Numbered from the stretch's first letter, positions 33,101 through 41,632 are shown. The stretch: DNA of 64,000 nucleotides from Alkalicoccus luteus (GCA_052061695.1 JBPZEY010000008.1); one strand, 5' to 3'. The notes: a model not told the origin generated them from the sequence alone. Translations and numbers: made by a program.

Positions 33101-34249
33101 TTATAAGAGTGAAACGCTGAGTCTTTGTTCATCGTTAGAAATGTGCTTTCCGACCCAGGAAAAGAGCGAGTCTTCTGAACCTGGTGCGCCGATGACAGAG
33201 AAGCTGATACGTCGTCCAGCCGACTTAATGGGAATCGTCAGCTGAGGAAGCCCGCCGATGCCGGCAATCGCGCAAAGCCGCAAACTGCGGGTTCTTATAT
33301 CGTCTACTTGTACCGGAGGCAGGTTTTTGACTGGAGCAGGTCCCGGGGCGGTTGGAATGACGAGGATGCTTCCGGCCGCCAGCTGCTGAAGCTGCTTACG
33401 AAGCGCGTTTCGCTCTGCAACCGCCTCAGCTGCTTCCGCTGCGGAAATGCGGGAAGCGGCTTCAAACCGTTCTTTAATGCCGGGGCCGAACGCTGGTACA
33501 TGCTCGGTCACCCACGTGCCGTGCTGCTCCCATATCTCAGCAGCCTGCACGACGCGGAACGTTTCCTGCAGGTGCGCAAGAGAAAGTCCGCCTGATTTTA
33601 CCGGAAGCGGATCCAACTGATCCATGATCTGCTTATCTTCCGCAAGCTCCCACGCTTCTTCGAGGAAATAAACATCGGTCGGTCCTTCATCTGTCTGCGG
33701 ATAAAAAAGAGAAGCGGCCTGCTGCAACGTATCGAAATCGGGGCTTAACAAGCCGATCGTATCGAAAGAAGGCGCAAGCGGAATCAGGCCTGCTGTGGAA
33801 ATACGTCCATGGGTAGGACGAAGTCCGTACAGTCCGCAATACGCCGCAGGAATGCGGATCGATCCGCCGGTGTCAGTTCCAACGGCAAAATCACAGTCCC
33901 CCGAAGCAGCGGCAGAAGCAGAGCCGCTGGACGATCCGCCCGGTATACTCTCCGGAGCAAGCGGATTAAGCGGCGTGCCGTAGTGGGCATTTTCCCCGTG
34001 CAGGCTGTACATCAGTTCATCCGTTACGGTCAGCCCTTGAATCGAGGCGCCCGCCTTTAACAAAATCTCCAGTGCTGGAGCCGTCGTACTGGCAGGCGGG
34101 TGGGTGCGGAGCCAGTCCGGATTCCCCGCCGTGCTCGCTGTCCCTTTTACGTGAAAGACATCCTTCACCGCGAACGTTTTCCCCTGCAGCGGACCGCTCT
34201 TTTCACCGGGAAGACGGACATCGGGCTGAGTATAGGCTGTTTTTTCCAT
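33101..34249 (-). CDS. Amidase-signature family hydrolase
   Basis: 382 residues. The Ser-cisSer-Lys triad is visible: Lys in TFAVKDVF (about 30), and the Gly/Ser-rich loop PGGSSSGSASAAASGDCDFAVGTDTGGSIRIPA (about 105-137) with the nucleophilic Ser in TGGSIR and the bridging Ser in GGSSSG. Such enzymes cleave amides such as indoleacetamide or allophanate. It is divergent from a purine-catabolism fragment, so a ureide-related amide is possible but unproven. ATG 34249 is used, with AAAGGATG seven bases upstream. Confidence 0.85.
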   Translation of the reverse strand: MEKTAYTQPDVRLPGEKSGPLQGKTFAVKDVFHVKGTASTAGNPDWLRTHPPASTTAPALEILLKAGASIQGLTVTDELMYSLHGENAHYGTPLNPLAPESIPGGSSSGSASAAASGDCDFAVGTDTGGSIRIPAAYCGLYGLRPTHGRISTAGLIPLAPSFDTIGLLSPDFDTLQQAASLFYPQTDEGPTDVYFLEEAWELAEDKQIMDQLDPLPVKSGGLSLAHLQETFRVVQAAEIWEQHGTWVTEHVPAFGPGIKERFEAASRISAAEAAEAVAERNALRKQLQQLAAGSILVIPTAPGPAPVKNLPPVQVDDIRTRSLRLCAIAGIGGLPQLTIPIKSAGRRISFSVIGAPGSEDSLFSWVGKHISNDEQRLSVSLL

Positions 34250-34537
34250 CACTGATCATCCTTTCTGTCTATCATCAGATGCGTGTTGTACCAGTATAGC
34301 GTGTCAATGTAGATTCTCCGTTCGTTTTTGTGTGAAATCTTCGGGGAAGACGGCTGAAGCATTGGTACAGCAGGAAAAAGAAGTCGAAAAAGTGTGTCAG
34401 AAAATATAACAGATTGAAAAAATCCTGTCAGCTGATCTGACGAAATAACTGTTTATTGAAAACTGACCCTCTATAGTAAACGGTATACTCCGCCGTTTCT
34501 GTCTTCTGCGACCAATCACAAAGAGGAGGGTATCATC

Positions 34538-35389
34538 GTGACAACGACAAAGGTGTGGAAACCAGATCATTTGAAGGCCGTCTGGGAACTGACTGAGCAA
34601 TTTCAGGAAGACTGCTGCTACACTGTTGATGGTATCCGGGTCACAGCCGGAGCCGGGCGAGAAACGATTGCCCTGGACGCGTTAACGGAGCTGCATCAAG
34701 GGCTTTGTGAACGCAAAGGAACGATATATGCGGGACCGCTTGTAACGTATGAGGAACTCATGCACCATCCGCTGATTCAACGCGAAGCACCATTGCTCGC
34801 CGAAGCATGCAGAAAAGGACTGCTGGAGAGTGAGCGGCAGATGGCTTTTGCGGTCGATGTATTGTTACAGTCCGGCGCGGCACTGCTCCCGCTGCTGCTG
34901 TATGATGCGGTGTTGATCTGGGCACTGCCAGAAGGCGTGAAACAGCAGCCGCTGGAAGAATGGCTGAAAGAAGACGCGAGTGAGAAACGGGTGCTGCTCG
35001 CGGTAGAAATACATCCTGTACCCGTCTGCGGGGAAACGCTGCGGTTTTTTCGGACATCAGGGAAGCCGGATATGTTCACCTCAAGCCGCGTAACAGCTGC
35101 GGGGGTGGTGACTTTTACGCTGGAGGGAGACGTATCGGACGTTCGTCTCGCTGCAGGCAGCGGGCACCACGCTCCTGTGAGGCTGCGTGGAACAGAAGAC
35201 CTGTTTCGCAGGTCTTCGGCACGAAAGCTGTTTCCGGCCCTCGTGTACCAGCAAATAAAAGAAGAATTTATACCGCCGCACGATTTGTTTGCATCGTCCG
35301 GCTATCAAGGAAGCCAAACAGCTAATTTGATTGTAAAAGAATGGCAGCGCCGCGGGAGGGATCATCATGCAGAAACCGTTCACGGATAG
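34538..35389 (+). CDS. Xanthine dehydrogenase FAD-subunit-like protein
   Basis: 283 residues with the architecture of the medium (FAD) subunit of xanthine dehydrogenase/CO dehydrogenase. GPLVTYEELMHHPLIQREAP matches the region after the first FAD loop, and VSDVRLAAGSGHHAPVRLRGTEDL matches the C-terminal domain (CO_deh_flav_C). The usual AGGTDLL-type FAD loop is not recognisable; in its place is VTAGAGRETIALDAL. FAD binding may therefore be weak or lost. No large molybdenum subunit or iron-sulfur subunit is present. GTG start behind GAGGAGGG. It overlaps the hydroxyisourate hydrolase gene by 23 bases. Confidence 0.7.
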   Translation: MTTTKVWKPDHLKAVWELTEQFQEDCCYTVDGIRVTAGAGRETIALDALTELHQGLCERKGTIYAGPLVTYEELMHHPLIQREAPLLAEACRKGLLESERQMAFAVDVLLQSGAALLPLLLYDAVLIWALPEGVKQQPLEEWLKEDASEKRVLLAVEIHPVPVCGETLRFFRTSGKPDMFTSSRVTAAGVVTFTLEGDVSDVRLAAGSGHHAPVRLRGTEDLFRRSSARKLFPALVYQQIKEEFIPPHDLFASSGYQGSQTANLIVKEWQRRGRDHHAETVHG

Positions 35390-35792
35390 ACCTGGCAGGG
35401 AAAAAGAGAGAGGTTTTTCAATCCAGCAGCTTGCGAAGGGCTGTACGCTGACTACGCACGTGTGGGACACGAGCATCGGCCGGCCTGCATCGGGGCTGTT
35501 GGTCGAGCTTTGGCGATACACTCAGGAACAAGGAGAATATGTGAAACTGAAAGAAGGGCGGCTGGATGATTCCGGCCGTCTTCTTCATCCGCTGTTGGAA
35601 GGGGAAACGTTTCAAAAAGGGAAATACGAGCTGCTCTATGATGTGCAGGCTTATTTTGAGGAGCGCGGCTTGATGCAGACTGATGCTTTTTACAGTGTCA
35701 TTCCTGTCAGCTTTTCGATCAACCGAGAGGAAAGTTGCCATATTCCTTTGTACATTTCCCCAGGAGGCTACAGTACCTATCAAACCTCTTAA
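35367..35792 (+). CDS. pucM: 5-hydroxyisourate hydrolase (transthyretin-like)
   Basis: 141 residues. The body LTTHVWDTSIGRPASGLLVELWR, then DDSGRLLHPLLEG, KYELLYDVQAYF and the C-terminal PLYISPGGYSTYQTS are characteristic of HIUase. The usual tail YRGS is changed to YQTS, which alters an active-site Arg found in the family. About 25 extra N-terminal residues precede the core. The family hydrolyses 5-hydroxyisourate in urate breakdown. ATG 35367 follows GGGAGGG, inside the preceding gene. No uricase is in the window. Confidence 0.85.
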   Translation: MQKPFTDRPGREKERGFSIQQLAKGCTLTTHVWDTSIGRPASGLLVELWRYTQEQGEYVKLKEGRLDDSGRLLHPLLEGETFQKGKYELLYDVQAYFEERGLMQTDAFYSVIPVSFSINREESCHIPLYISPGGYSTYQTS

Positions 35793-35890
35793 ATTCAGAA
35801 TTGAAGGAATATTTCTGTTTAGAAGGATCACTTCCTCCTCGTGTCGAAATGAGCTTATGCTGATTTTTACTCACGAAAGGGGACAGGAGC

Positions 35891-37487
35891 TATGTATACA
35901 GATTATAAGCACGAACCGTTTACGGATTTCACGAAGGAAGAGAACCAGAAAGAATTTTTAGAGGCCCTCGCGGTCGTGAAAAAAGACATCGGCAAGGAAT
36001 ACCCGCTCGTCATTGACGGCAAAGAGGTCACGACCAAGGACAAGCTCGTCAGCTACAACCCGTGCAACCACGACGAAGTGATCGGCAGCGTCTCCAAAGC
36101 GTCCACAAAGGACATCGACGCGGCATTTGAGGCTGCGAAGAAGGCGTTCCCGGCCTGGAGCCAGACGAACCCGGTCGCGCGCGCCGAGCTGTTGTTCCGT
36201 GCCGCGGCGATCATGCGCCGCCGCAAGCACGAGCTGTCGGCGACGGTCGTCAAGGAAGCGGGCAAGCCGTGGGTGGAAGCGGACATTGAAGTGGCCGAAG
36301 GGATCGACTTCCTCGAGTACTACGGCCGCCAGATGATCGAGCTGAAAGACGGCAAGAAGATTGAAAGCCGTGACGGCGAAAGCAACCAGTACCTCTACAC
36401 GTCCGCGGGGGTCGCGGTGACGATTCCGCCGTGGAACTTCTCGGCGGCGATCATGATGGGCACGACGGTGGCGCCGCTTGTCGCCGGCAACACGGTGCTC
36501 CTGAAGCCAGCCGAGCCGACACCGATCATCGCCGCGAAGTTCGTGGACATCATGCGCGAAGCGGGTGTGCCGGACGGCGTACTGAACTTCGTGCCGGGAG
36601 AGCCGCATGAAATCGGCGACTACCTCGTCGATCACAAGGACACGGCGCTGATCACGTTCACCGGATCGAAGGCCACCGGCCTTCGCATCATGGAACGGGC
36701 GGCGAAGGTGCAGGAAGGCCAGCGCCACTTGAAGCGTGTGCTCGCGGAAATGGGCGGGAAGGACACCGTCGTGGTCGATAAGGATGCCGACGTGGAAACG
36801 GCGGTCAACGCGATCGTCACGGCCGCGTTCAACTTCTCCGGCCAGAAGTGCTCGGCCGGAAGCCGTGCCGTGATCCATGAGGATCTGTACGACACGGTCG
36901 CGCAGCGCGTCGTCGAAGAGACGGAAAAGCTCACGCTCGGCGACAGCGAGAAGTACGAGAACTACCTCGGACCGGTCATCAACCAGAAGGCGTATGACAA
37001 GGTGACGAGCTACATTGAGATCGGCAAGAAAGAAGCGACGCTGCTCACCGGCGACGAGTCCGATGACAGCACCGGCTTCTTCATCAAGCCGACGATCTTC
37101 GGCGATGCCGCACCGGATGCGCGCATCATGCAGGAGGAGATCTTCGGACCGGTGCTGGCGCTCTGCAAGGCATCGAGCTACGAAGAGGCGATCGACATTG
37201 CGAACAACACCGAGTACGGCCTGACCGGCGCGGTGATCTCCAACAACGTTGACCACCTCGAGTACGCGAAGCAGAACTTCCACGTCGGGAACCTGTACTT
37301 CAACCGCAACTGTACCGGGGCGATTGTCGGCTACCACCCGTTCGGCGGGTTCAAGCTGTCCGGCACGGATTCCAAGGCCGGAGGCCCGGACTACCTGCTT
37401 CAGTACCTGCTTCCAAAATCCATCAGCCAGATGCTGTAAAACAGCCACGGCATGAGAAGGGGCTCTCCATGACGGAGAGCCTCTTTT
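35891..37487 (+). repeat. 1.6-kb direct repeat, right copy
   Basis: Second copy of the rocA-plus-terminator repeat, offset 10,055 from the left copy. Flanking sequence is unrelated on both sides. After the shared TTTT it continues TTTGAGTGAGG instead of into the inserted element. Confidence 0.93.
35892..37439 (+). CDS. rocA: 1-pyrroline-5-carboxylate dehydrogenase, copy 2
   Basis: 515 residues, identical to the product at 25837 (Glu286 base, Cys320 nucleophile). Upstream sequence is unrelated to that of copy 1. There is no -24/-12 element in the 99 bases after pucM, so expression must come from read-through or an unidentified promoter. AGGAG precedes the ATG by only four bases, a less ideal site than that of copy 1. 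It is followed by the same terminator, here uninterrupted. Confidence 0.95.
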   Translation: MYTDYKHEPFTDFTKEENQKEFLEALAVVKKDIGKEYPLVIDGKEVTTKDKLVSYNPCNHDEVIGSVSKASTKDIDAAFEAAKKAFPAWSQTNPVARAELLFRAAAIMRRRKHELSATVVKEAGKPWVEADIEVAEGIDFLEYYGRQMIELKDGKKIESRDGESNQYLYTSAGVAVTIPPWNFSAAIMMGTTVAPLVAGNTVLLKPAEPTPIIAAKFVDIMREAGVPDGVLNFVPGEPHEIGDYLVDHKDTALITFTGSKATGLRIMERAAKVQEGQRHLKRVLAEMGGKDTVVVDKDADVETAVNAIVTAAFNFSGQKCSAGSRAVIHEDLYDTVAQRVVEETEKLTLGDSEKYENYLGPVINQKAYDKVTSYIEIGKKEATLLTGDESDDSTGFFIKPTIFGDAAPDARIMQEEIFGPVLALCKASSYEEAIDIANNTEYGLTGAVISNNVDHLEYAKQNFHVGNLYFNRNCTGAIVGYHPFGGFKLSGTDSKAGGPDYLLQYLLPKSISQML

Positions 37488-37490
37488 TTT
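37456..37490 (+). terminator. rocA copy 2 terminator (unoccupied site)
   Basis: Same hairpin GGGGCTCTCC/GGAGAGCCTC, followed here by an unbroken run of seven T. It represents the site before element insertion. Confidence 0.92.
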
Positions 37491-37770
37491 GAGTGAGGAA
37501 GAAAGAGGCAGTGGTTTGCATCGCCTTGCTCCCTGGTTCTCAGAATGGTCTGTTCCGTTATAGTTCCCGCTGTGGCATGGCGTTAAGTCGTTCTTAGCCA
37601 ACGCTGCATGGCACTTGCCTCGCGTTGGGCAGAAGCGATCCATGAATGAAAAAGGAATTTGGTAGTTAATCGATGTCTTTGCCCTTGGGCGCGCCACAAC
37701 CGCCCACACGTATCGTTCCAGCTGAAAGCAGCTTTGAGTGCGCTGTGAATCGGGTAGGAGGGTATATAGA
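37491..37770. other. Gene-free spacer
   Basis: About 280 bases with no convincing gene. One hairpin, CCAACGC (37598-37604) with GCGTTGG (37622-37628), is present. No end sequence of the terminator-associated element is seen. Confidence 0.4.
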
Positions 37771-37787
37771 GATGAGGAGGGAGTACC

Positions 37788-38594
37788 ATGGGAACATTGG
37801 TGAAGCTGATCCTGACTGCAGGCGGCGCAGCGGGGCTTCTTTTACTGCTCATTTACCTGTTTCAGGACCGGCTCTTGTTCTTTCCGCAGACGATGTCCGA
37901 GCAGGAGGCAGAGCAGGCCGCAGCGCGCGAACCACGTGCGGAAACGGTCCAGTTTGAGATGGATGACGGAACTGAACTGCACGGATGGCTCATGCAGGCA
38001 GAAGAACAGCCGGGAGAGCAGCTGCTTGTTTATTACGGAGGCAACGGCGAAGAAGTCTCCGGCCAGATCATGGAGATGGCCGGTCCGCTGTCAGACTGGG
38101 ATGTGCTGCTTGTCAATTACAGGGGGTATGGTATGAGCGGCGGCACGCCAGAGGAAGAGGCGCTCTATCAGGATGCGGAGCATATATTTGAAGAAGCTGC
38201 TGCTGGCTATGAGCGCACAGCAATGATGGGAAGAAGCATCGGGACGGCGATTGCAGTGAGAACAGCAGCCATTTTTCAGCCGGATGACGTTGTACTGATC
38301 TCTCCTTTTGATCGTCTGGAAGAAGTCGCAGCAGAAGCGTATCCTTTCCTGCCAGTGCGTACACTGCTGCGCTCAGAATTCGATACGGCGTCACGTATCA
38401 ACGAGCTGGAGCACATGCTCGTGCTCGCCGGAGGCAGTGATCAGATTATAACGCCTGCCCGGACAGAGGCACTGCTGGATGAATATGAGGGAGAGGCAGT
38501 CTTTCATCTGCTCGAAGGCAGAGGCCACAATGACCTCCATCTGCACCCGGAGTTCTGGCCGCTGATTGAAGCGTATTTGCAGGAACGTTCATAG
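37788..38594 (+). CDS. Membrane-anchored alpha/beta hydrolase
   Basis: 268 residues. One N-terminal hydrophobic helix (about 5-24: LVKLILTAGGAAGLLLLLIY) is followed by QDRLLFFP and an alpha/beta-hydrolase domain. Nucleophile Ser lies in MMGRSIGTAIA, the acid in GGSDQIITP and the His in EGRGHNDLH. This is the YfhR/BEM46-type family, with a membrane anchor and cytoplasmic or outer catalytic part; the substrate is unknown. GAGGAGGG precedes ATG 37788. It is the first gene of a forward run leading to lepB. Confidence 0.85.
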   Translation: MGTLVKLILTAGGAAGLLLLLIYLFQDRLLFFPQTMSEQEAEQAAAREPRAETVQFEMDDGTELHGWLMQAEEQPGEQLLVYYGGNGEEVSGQIMEMAGPLSDWDVLLVNYRGYGMSGGTPEEEALYQDAEHIFEEAAAGYERTAMMGRSIGTAIAVRTAAIFQPDDVVLISPFDRLEEVAAEAYPFLPVRTLLRSEFDTASRINELEHMLVLAGGSDQIITPARTEALLDEYEGEAVFHLLEGRGHNDLHLHPEFWPLIEAYLQERS

Positions 38595-38693
38595 AGGAAT
38601 CATCGTTTGAACTATGTAAAAAATGAGGTAACGGTTTATTTTTTTCATAAAAAAGGAATGGAGCAATAATCACTTATAAGGAGGACGTTCATT

Positions 38694-38762
38694 ATGCTTC
38701 GAACTATTTTAATGGTTATTGGTGCGCTGGTTGTTATCAGCTTGATCCTGAGTCTGCTCTAA
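38694..38762 (+). CDS. 22-residue single-helix membrane peptide
   Basis: ATG 38694 with AAGGAGG nine bases upstream; stop TAA 38760-38762. Product: MLRTILMVIGALVVISLILS then LL. It is one uninterrupted hydrophobic helix with a single Arg near the N-terminus. A hairpin and a terminator follow immediately, so the peptide has its own message end. GTTTGA-N15-AGGTAA upstream is a loose sigma-B-like match. The peptide may regulate a membrane complex; the function is unknown. Confidence 0.65.
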   Translation: MLRTILMVIGALVVISLILSLL

Positions 38763-38784
38763 TTGCTATCATCTCTTTATAAGC

Positions 38785-38837
38785 GTACATAGGGACACTA
38801 TGTACAAGAAGAGCCCCTTATTCAGGGGTTCTTTTTT
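38785..38837 (+). terminator. Hairpin plus terminator after the membrane peptide
   Basis: GTACATAG/CTATGTAC (38785-38805) is a perfect 8-bp hairpin. Next to it AGAGCCCCT/AGGGGTTCT around TATTC is followed by TTTTTT (to 38837). Confidence 0.85.
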
Positions 38838-38958
38838 ATGGACTTGCAATCTTTCTGTAATTTTTCACAGACTTGAACCGTGTATTTCACGTGGAAATAT
38901 GCTATTATGATGGGCGAAACTAACGACGTTCACGGAGTGAACAGAGGAGGATGCCGAC

Positions 38959-39474
38959 GTGGCAGAAGAAAAGAAAAAAGGGTCATGGCTCGTACCGATT
39001 ATTGTAGCTGTGGCTGTGGCGTTTGTTGTGCGTTCGTTTTTTATCGCTCCGTATGTAGTGGAAGGAGCTTCTATGGAACCTTCCTTATATGATAGTGACA
39101 GAATCCTGGTAAACAAAACGGCAACGTGGCTCGGTGAATTTGAACGAGGCGATGTCATCATTATAGAAGGTGAAAACAACCGTCACTACGTGAAACGAGT
39201 GATCGGCCTTCCTGGTGAAACATTGGAGATGGAAGAAGGGGCGCTGTTTGTTGACGGAGAACAGATAGAAGAACCGTATTTGGATGAGCTTTATGATTAC
39301 AATGAGACGATTGACGAAGTGACGCTTCCGGAAGGGGAATACTTTGTCATGGGGGATAACCGCGGTAACAGTCTGGACAGCCGAAACGGTCTTGGTCTGA
39401 TTGATGAAGAGTTTATCGTAGGTCGTTCTACGGTCGTGTTTTTCCCGTTTACAAACGTGCAGATTACAAATTAA
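38959..39474 (+). CDS. lepB: Type I signal peptidase
   Basis: 171 residues, Sip type. One N-terminal membrane anchor (about 9-28) precedes the catalytic Ser in VVEGASMEPSL (about 38) and the Lys in RHYVKRVIGLPGE (about 79). Box E motif GDNRGNSLDSR is present. It cleaves Sec and Tat signal peptides on the outer membrane face, so Vpr and the amylase are plausible substrates. GTG start behind GAGGAGG. An extended -10 element TGCTATTAT (38900-38908) lies 50 bases upstream. Confidence 0.94.
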   Translation: MAEEKKKGSWLVPIIVAVAVAFVVRSFFIAPYVVEGASMEPSLYDSDRILVNKTATWLGEFERGDVIIIEGENNRHYVKRVIGLPGETLEMEEGALFVDGEQIEEPYLDELYDYNETIDEVTLPEGEYFVMGDNRGNSLDSRNGLGLIDEEFIVGRSTVVFFPFTNVQITN

Positions 39475-39480
39475 ATCCGC

Positions 39481-39519
39481 GTGACCTTCGTGAGCCTTCT
39501 CATGAAGGTTCTTTTTGTC
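39481..39519 (+). terminator. Terminator of lepB
   Basis: ACCTTC...GAAGGT with inner TGAG/CTCA, followed by TCTTTTTG. Confidence 0.85.
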
Positions 39520-39542
39520 AGAAGTGAACTTTTGGAGTGCGC

Positions 39543-39575
39543 GACACTGAAGCACGGCAGTGTCTGTGTTATAAT
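39543..39575 (+). promoter_or_regulatory. salA promoter with operator-like inverted repeat
   Basis: GACACTG (39543-39549) and CAGTGTC (39558-39564) are perfect inverted arms with an 8-base spacer. They lie where a -35 would be for the extended -10 TGTTATAAT (39567-39575). A repressor or activator bound here would control salA; the protein is unknown. Confidence 0.5.
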
Positions 39576-39621
39576 GGCAGTTGTTGTAATCGAATTCATT
39601 CACGTAAAGGAAGGTGTCCGC

Positions 39622-40677
39622 ATGATCACGGAAGAACAAGTCAAAAGCGTGCTCGAGGGCATAAATGACCCTCACCTGCATACATCGCTTACAGAAATCG
39701 GCGCCATTAAAGAAATCAAAATAAAAGAAAAGCTTCTCAGTCTCAAGCTGGCGATTGCTCAGCCGGGAACTGCTGAGCAGATGCAGCTTCAAAATGAAGT
39801 CGTGACGGCATTAAAAGAAGCTGGTGCTGACTCTGTCGGCCTCCGTTTTGAGAAGCTGTCAGACGACGTCATTGCCCAGTACGCTTCGGAACAGGAAGAA
39901 GAGAGCGGATCCCTGTTGGATCGTACAGATAAAACGACGTTCATTTCCATTACAAGTGGTAAAGGGGGCGTCGGAAAATCGACGGTGTCCGTCAATCTTG
40001 CTGTTTCGCTTGCTCGTGAAGGGAAAAAGGTTGGAATCATTGATGCAGACATCTACGGCTTCAGTGTACCAGATATGATGGGAATCGAAGAACGCCCTCG
40101 TGTGGAAGGAGAACGGATTTATCCGGTGGAGCGCTTTGGCGTACAAGTCATTTCCATGGGCTTCTTCGTGGAGGACAACTCGCCAATCATCTGGCGCGGT
40201 CCAATGCTCGGGAAAATGCTCAATAACTTCTTCAATGAAGTAGAGTGGGATGATCTCGACTACTTGATTCTCGATCTGCCACCGGGAACAGGAGATGTGG
40301 CGCTTGATATTCACTCCATGCTGCCGCAGACGAAGGAAATTATCGTCACTACACCGCACGCAACAGCAGCCTTCGTTGCAGCGCGTGCCGGCGCAATGGC
40401 GCTGAAAACGGAGCATGAAATTCTTGGTGTTATTGAAAACATGGCGTATTTTGAAAGTAAAACGACTGGTGAAAAAGAATATGTGTTCGGACAGGGCGGA
40501 GGCGACAAGCTTGCTGAAGAACTGAAAACGAGCGTGCTGGCACAAGTGCCGCTCGGTCAGCCTGACATGGATCGCGGTGTGTTTGCACCATCGGTTTATG
40601 AAGAGGAGCACCAGATCGGGAAAATTTACAGCGAGATTGCGTCAAAGGTAATTGAGCAGACAAAAAAAGATAGCTGA
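39622..40677 (+). CDS. salA: Mrp/NBP35-type ATPase SalA
   Basis: 351 residues (B. subtilis SalA 352). A MIP18-like N-terminal domain (about 1-85) is followed by a P-loop ATPase with the deviant Walker A GKGGVGKST, DADIYGFSVPDMMG and LILDLPPGTGD. The family carries iron-sulfur clusters; in B. subtilis SalA also relieves ScoC repression of exoprotease genes. AAGGAAGGTG precedes ATG 39622. In B. subtilis gerD lies between salA and kbaA; here kbaA follows directly after a terminator. Confidence 0.93.
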   Translation: MITEEQVKSVLEGINDPHLHTSLTEIGAIKEIKIKEKLLSLKLAIAQPGTAEQMQLQNEVVTALKEAGADSVGLRFEKLSDDVIAQYASEQEEESGSLLDRTDKTTFISITSGKGGVGKSTVSVNLAVSLAREGKKVGIIDADIYGFSVPDMMGIEERPRVEGERIYPVERFGVQVISMGFFVEDNSPIIWRGPMLGKMLNNFFNEVEWDDLDYLILDLPPGTGDVALDIHSMLPQTKEIIVTTPHATAAFVAARAGAMALKTEHEILGVIENMAYFESKTTGEKEYVFGQGGGDKLAEELKTSVLAQVPLGQPDMDRGVFAPSVYEEEHQIGKIYSEIASKVIEQTKKDS

Positions 40678-40682
40678 TCTGC

Positions 40683-40716
40683 CCCGGTGTGAGGATCCCC
40701 CTCACACCGGTTTTTC
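40683..40716 (+). terminator. Terminator of salA
   Basis: CCGGTGTGAGG and CCTCACACCGG form a stem with a short loop, followed by TTTTTCG. Confidence 0.93.
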
Positions 40717-40830
40717 GTGGTCGGAATGTTTTGACCGTCAGATTGTGACAAGCCGGTGAAAACGGTGGCGGCGCCTGTGCGGCTTCTGCTACAATGGAGC
40801 GTGGACACATATGCGTTAGGAGGAACACGC

Positions 40831-41517
40831 GTGAATTCGAGAAAAGTCGTTTTTCTATTTAATTCCACGCTGTTAATCGGAACAGGCTTTGGCTTTTTAA
40901 TGGGCTTTTTCCTCGATTTTCAGACACACATAAATGATCTGGCAAACTTTAATTTTGCCGGCCTGACGGTCGTAGCGATCACGGCTGCGATCTGGACAGT
41001 CATCGCTCAGATGGGCTTCTTCGCTTACTTGACGATTCACCGCTTCGGGCTTGGGATGTTCAAATCTGCCTCGTTATGGAATAAGGTGCAGATTGTTCTC
41101 ATTGCATTTGCCCTGTTCGACCTGATGTTTTTCAGGTGGCTCGTATTTGCGGATGGAGAGAGCATCGTCGGCTATGCGGTTATGCCGATTCTCCTGCTTA
41201 TTTACAGCTGGATTGTAGCAGTCATCAAGTCCCGTGAAACGAACTACTCCGCGTTCGTACCGACTCTGTTTTTCATGGTTGTTGTGACGACAATTGAGTG
41301 GGTGCCGGCGCTGACTCAGAATGACATGACGTTTATCATCAATGCAATTGTGCCTCTGCTCGTTGCGAATACATGGCAGATCCTCGTCCTGCACCGTCTG
41401 CACGAACAGCCAAACGGCAAGCAGCCCTCCACAAAGGCAGATCAGGAGCGGGACCGTAAAATTACGGCGGCAACAAAGCAGAAGAAAAAAGGCAAAAAGC
41501 AAAAGCGCGCGACATAA
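40831..41517 (+). CDS. kbaA: KinB-pathway activator KbaA
   Basis: 228 residues. Six or so membrane helices occupy the first ~190, followed by a strongly basic tail (KADQERDRKITAATKQKKKG and on) rich in Lys. FGLGMFKSASLWNKVQI and LFDLMFFRWLVFADG match KbaA, a membrane protein that in B. subtilis promotes KinB signalling to sporulation. GTG 40831 has TAGGAGGAA upstream, and TGCTACAAT is an extended -10. Retention of kbaA without adjacent gerD and pdaB is notable. Confidence 0.9.
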   Translation: MNSRKVVFLFNSTLLIGTGFGFLMGFFLDFQTHINDLANFNFAGLTVVAITAAIWTVIAQMGFFAYLTIHRFGLGMFKSASLWNKVQIVLIAFALFDLMFFRWLVFADGESIVGYAVMPILLLIYSWIVAVIKSRETNYSAFVPTLFFMVVVTTIEWVPALTQNDMTFIINAIVPLLVANTWQILVLHRLHEQPNGKQPSTKADQERDRKITAATKQKKKGKKQKRAT

Positions 41518-41523
41518 CATGCG

Positions 41524-41565
41524 GGGAGGATGAAAACTTGATTATACGCTGGTTTTCGTCCTCCA
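41524..41565 (+). terminator. Hairpin after kbaA
   Basis: GGAGGATGAAAAC and GTTTTCGTCCTCC form a long near-perfect stem with a ~14-base loop. The T tract is weak, so it may act as a terminator or as an end-protecting structure. Confidence 0.6.
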
Positions 41566-41632
41566 TTCCTTCCTGGAGATCAGGCAGTCATCCGGGAGAG
41601 AGAAAAAAATATAAAAAAGTATCACGAACCCC

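Noticed and set aside
35958..37709. 583-codon open frame antisense to rocA copy 2
   Set aside because: Same composition artefact, extended by chance into the spacer.
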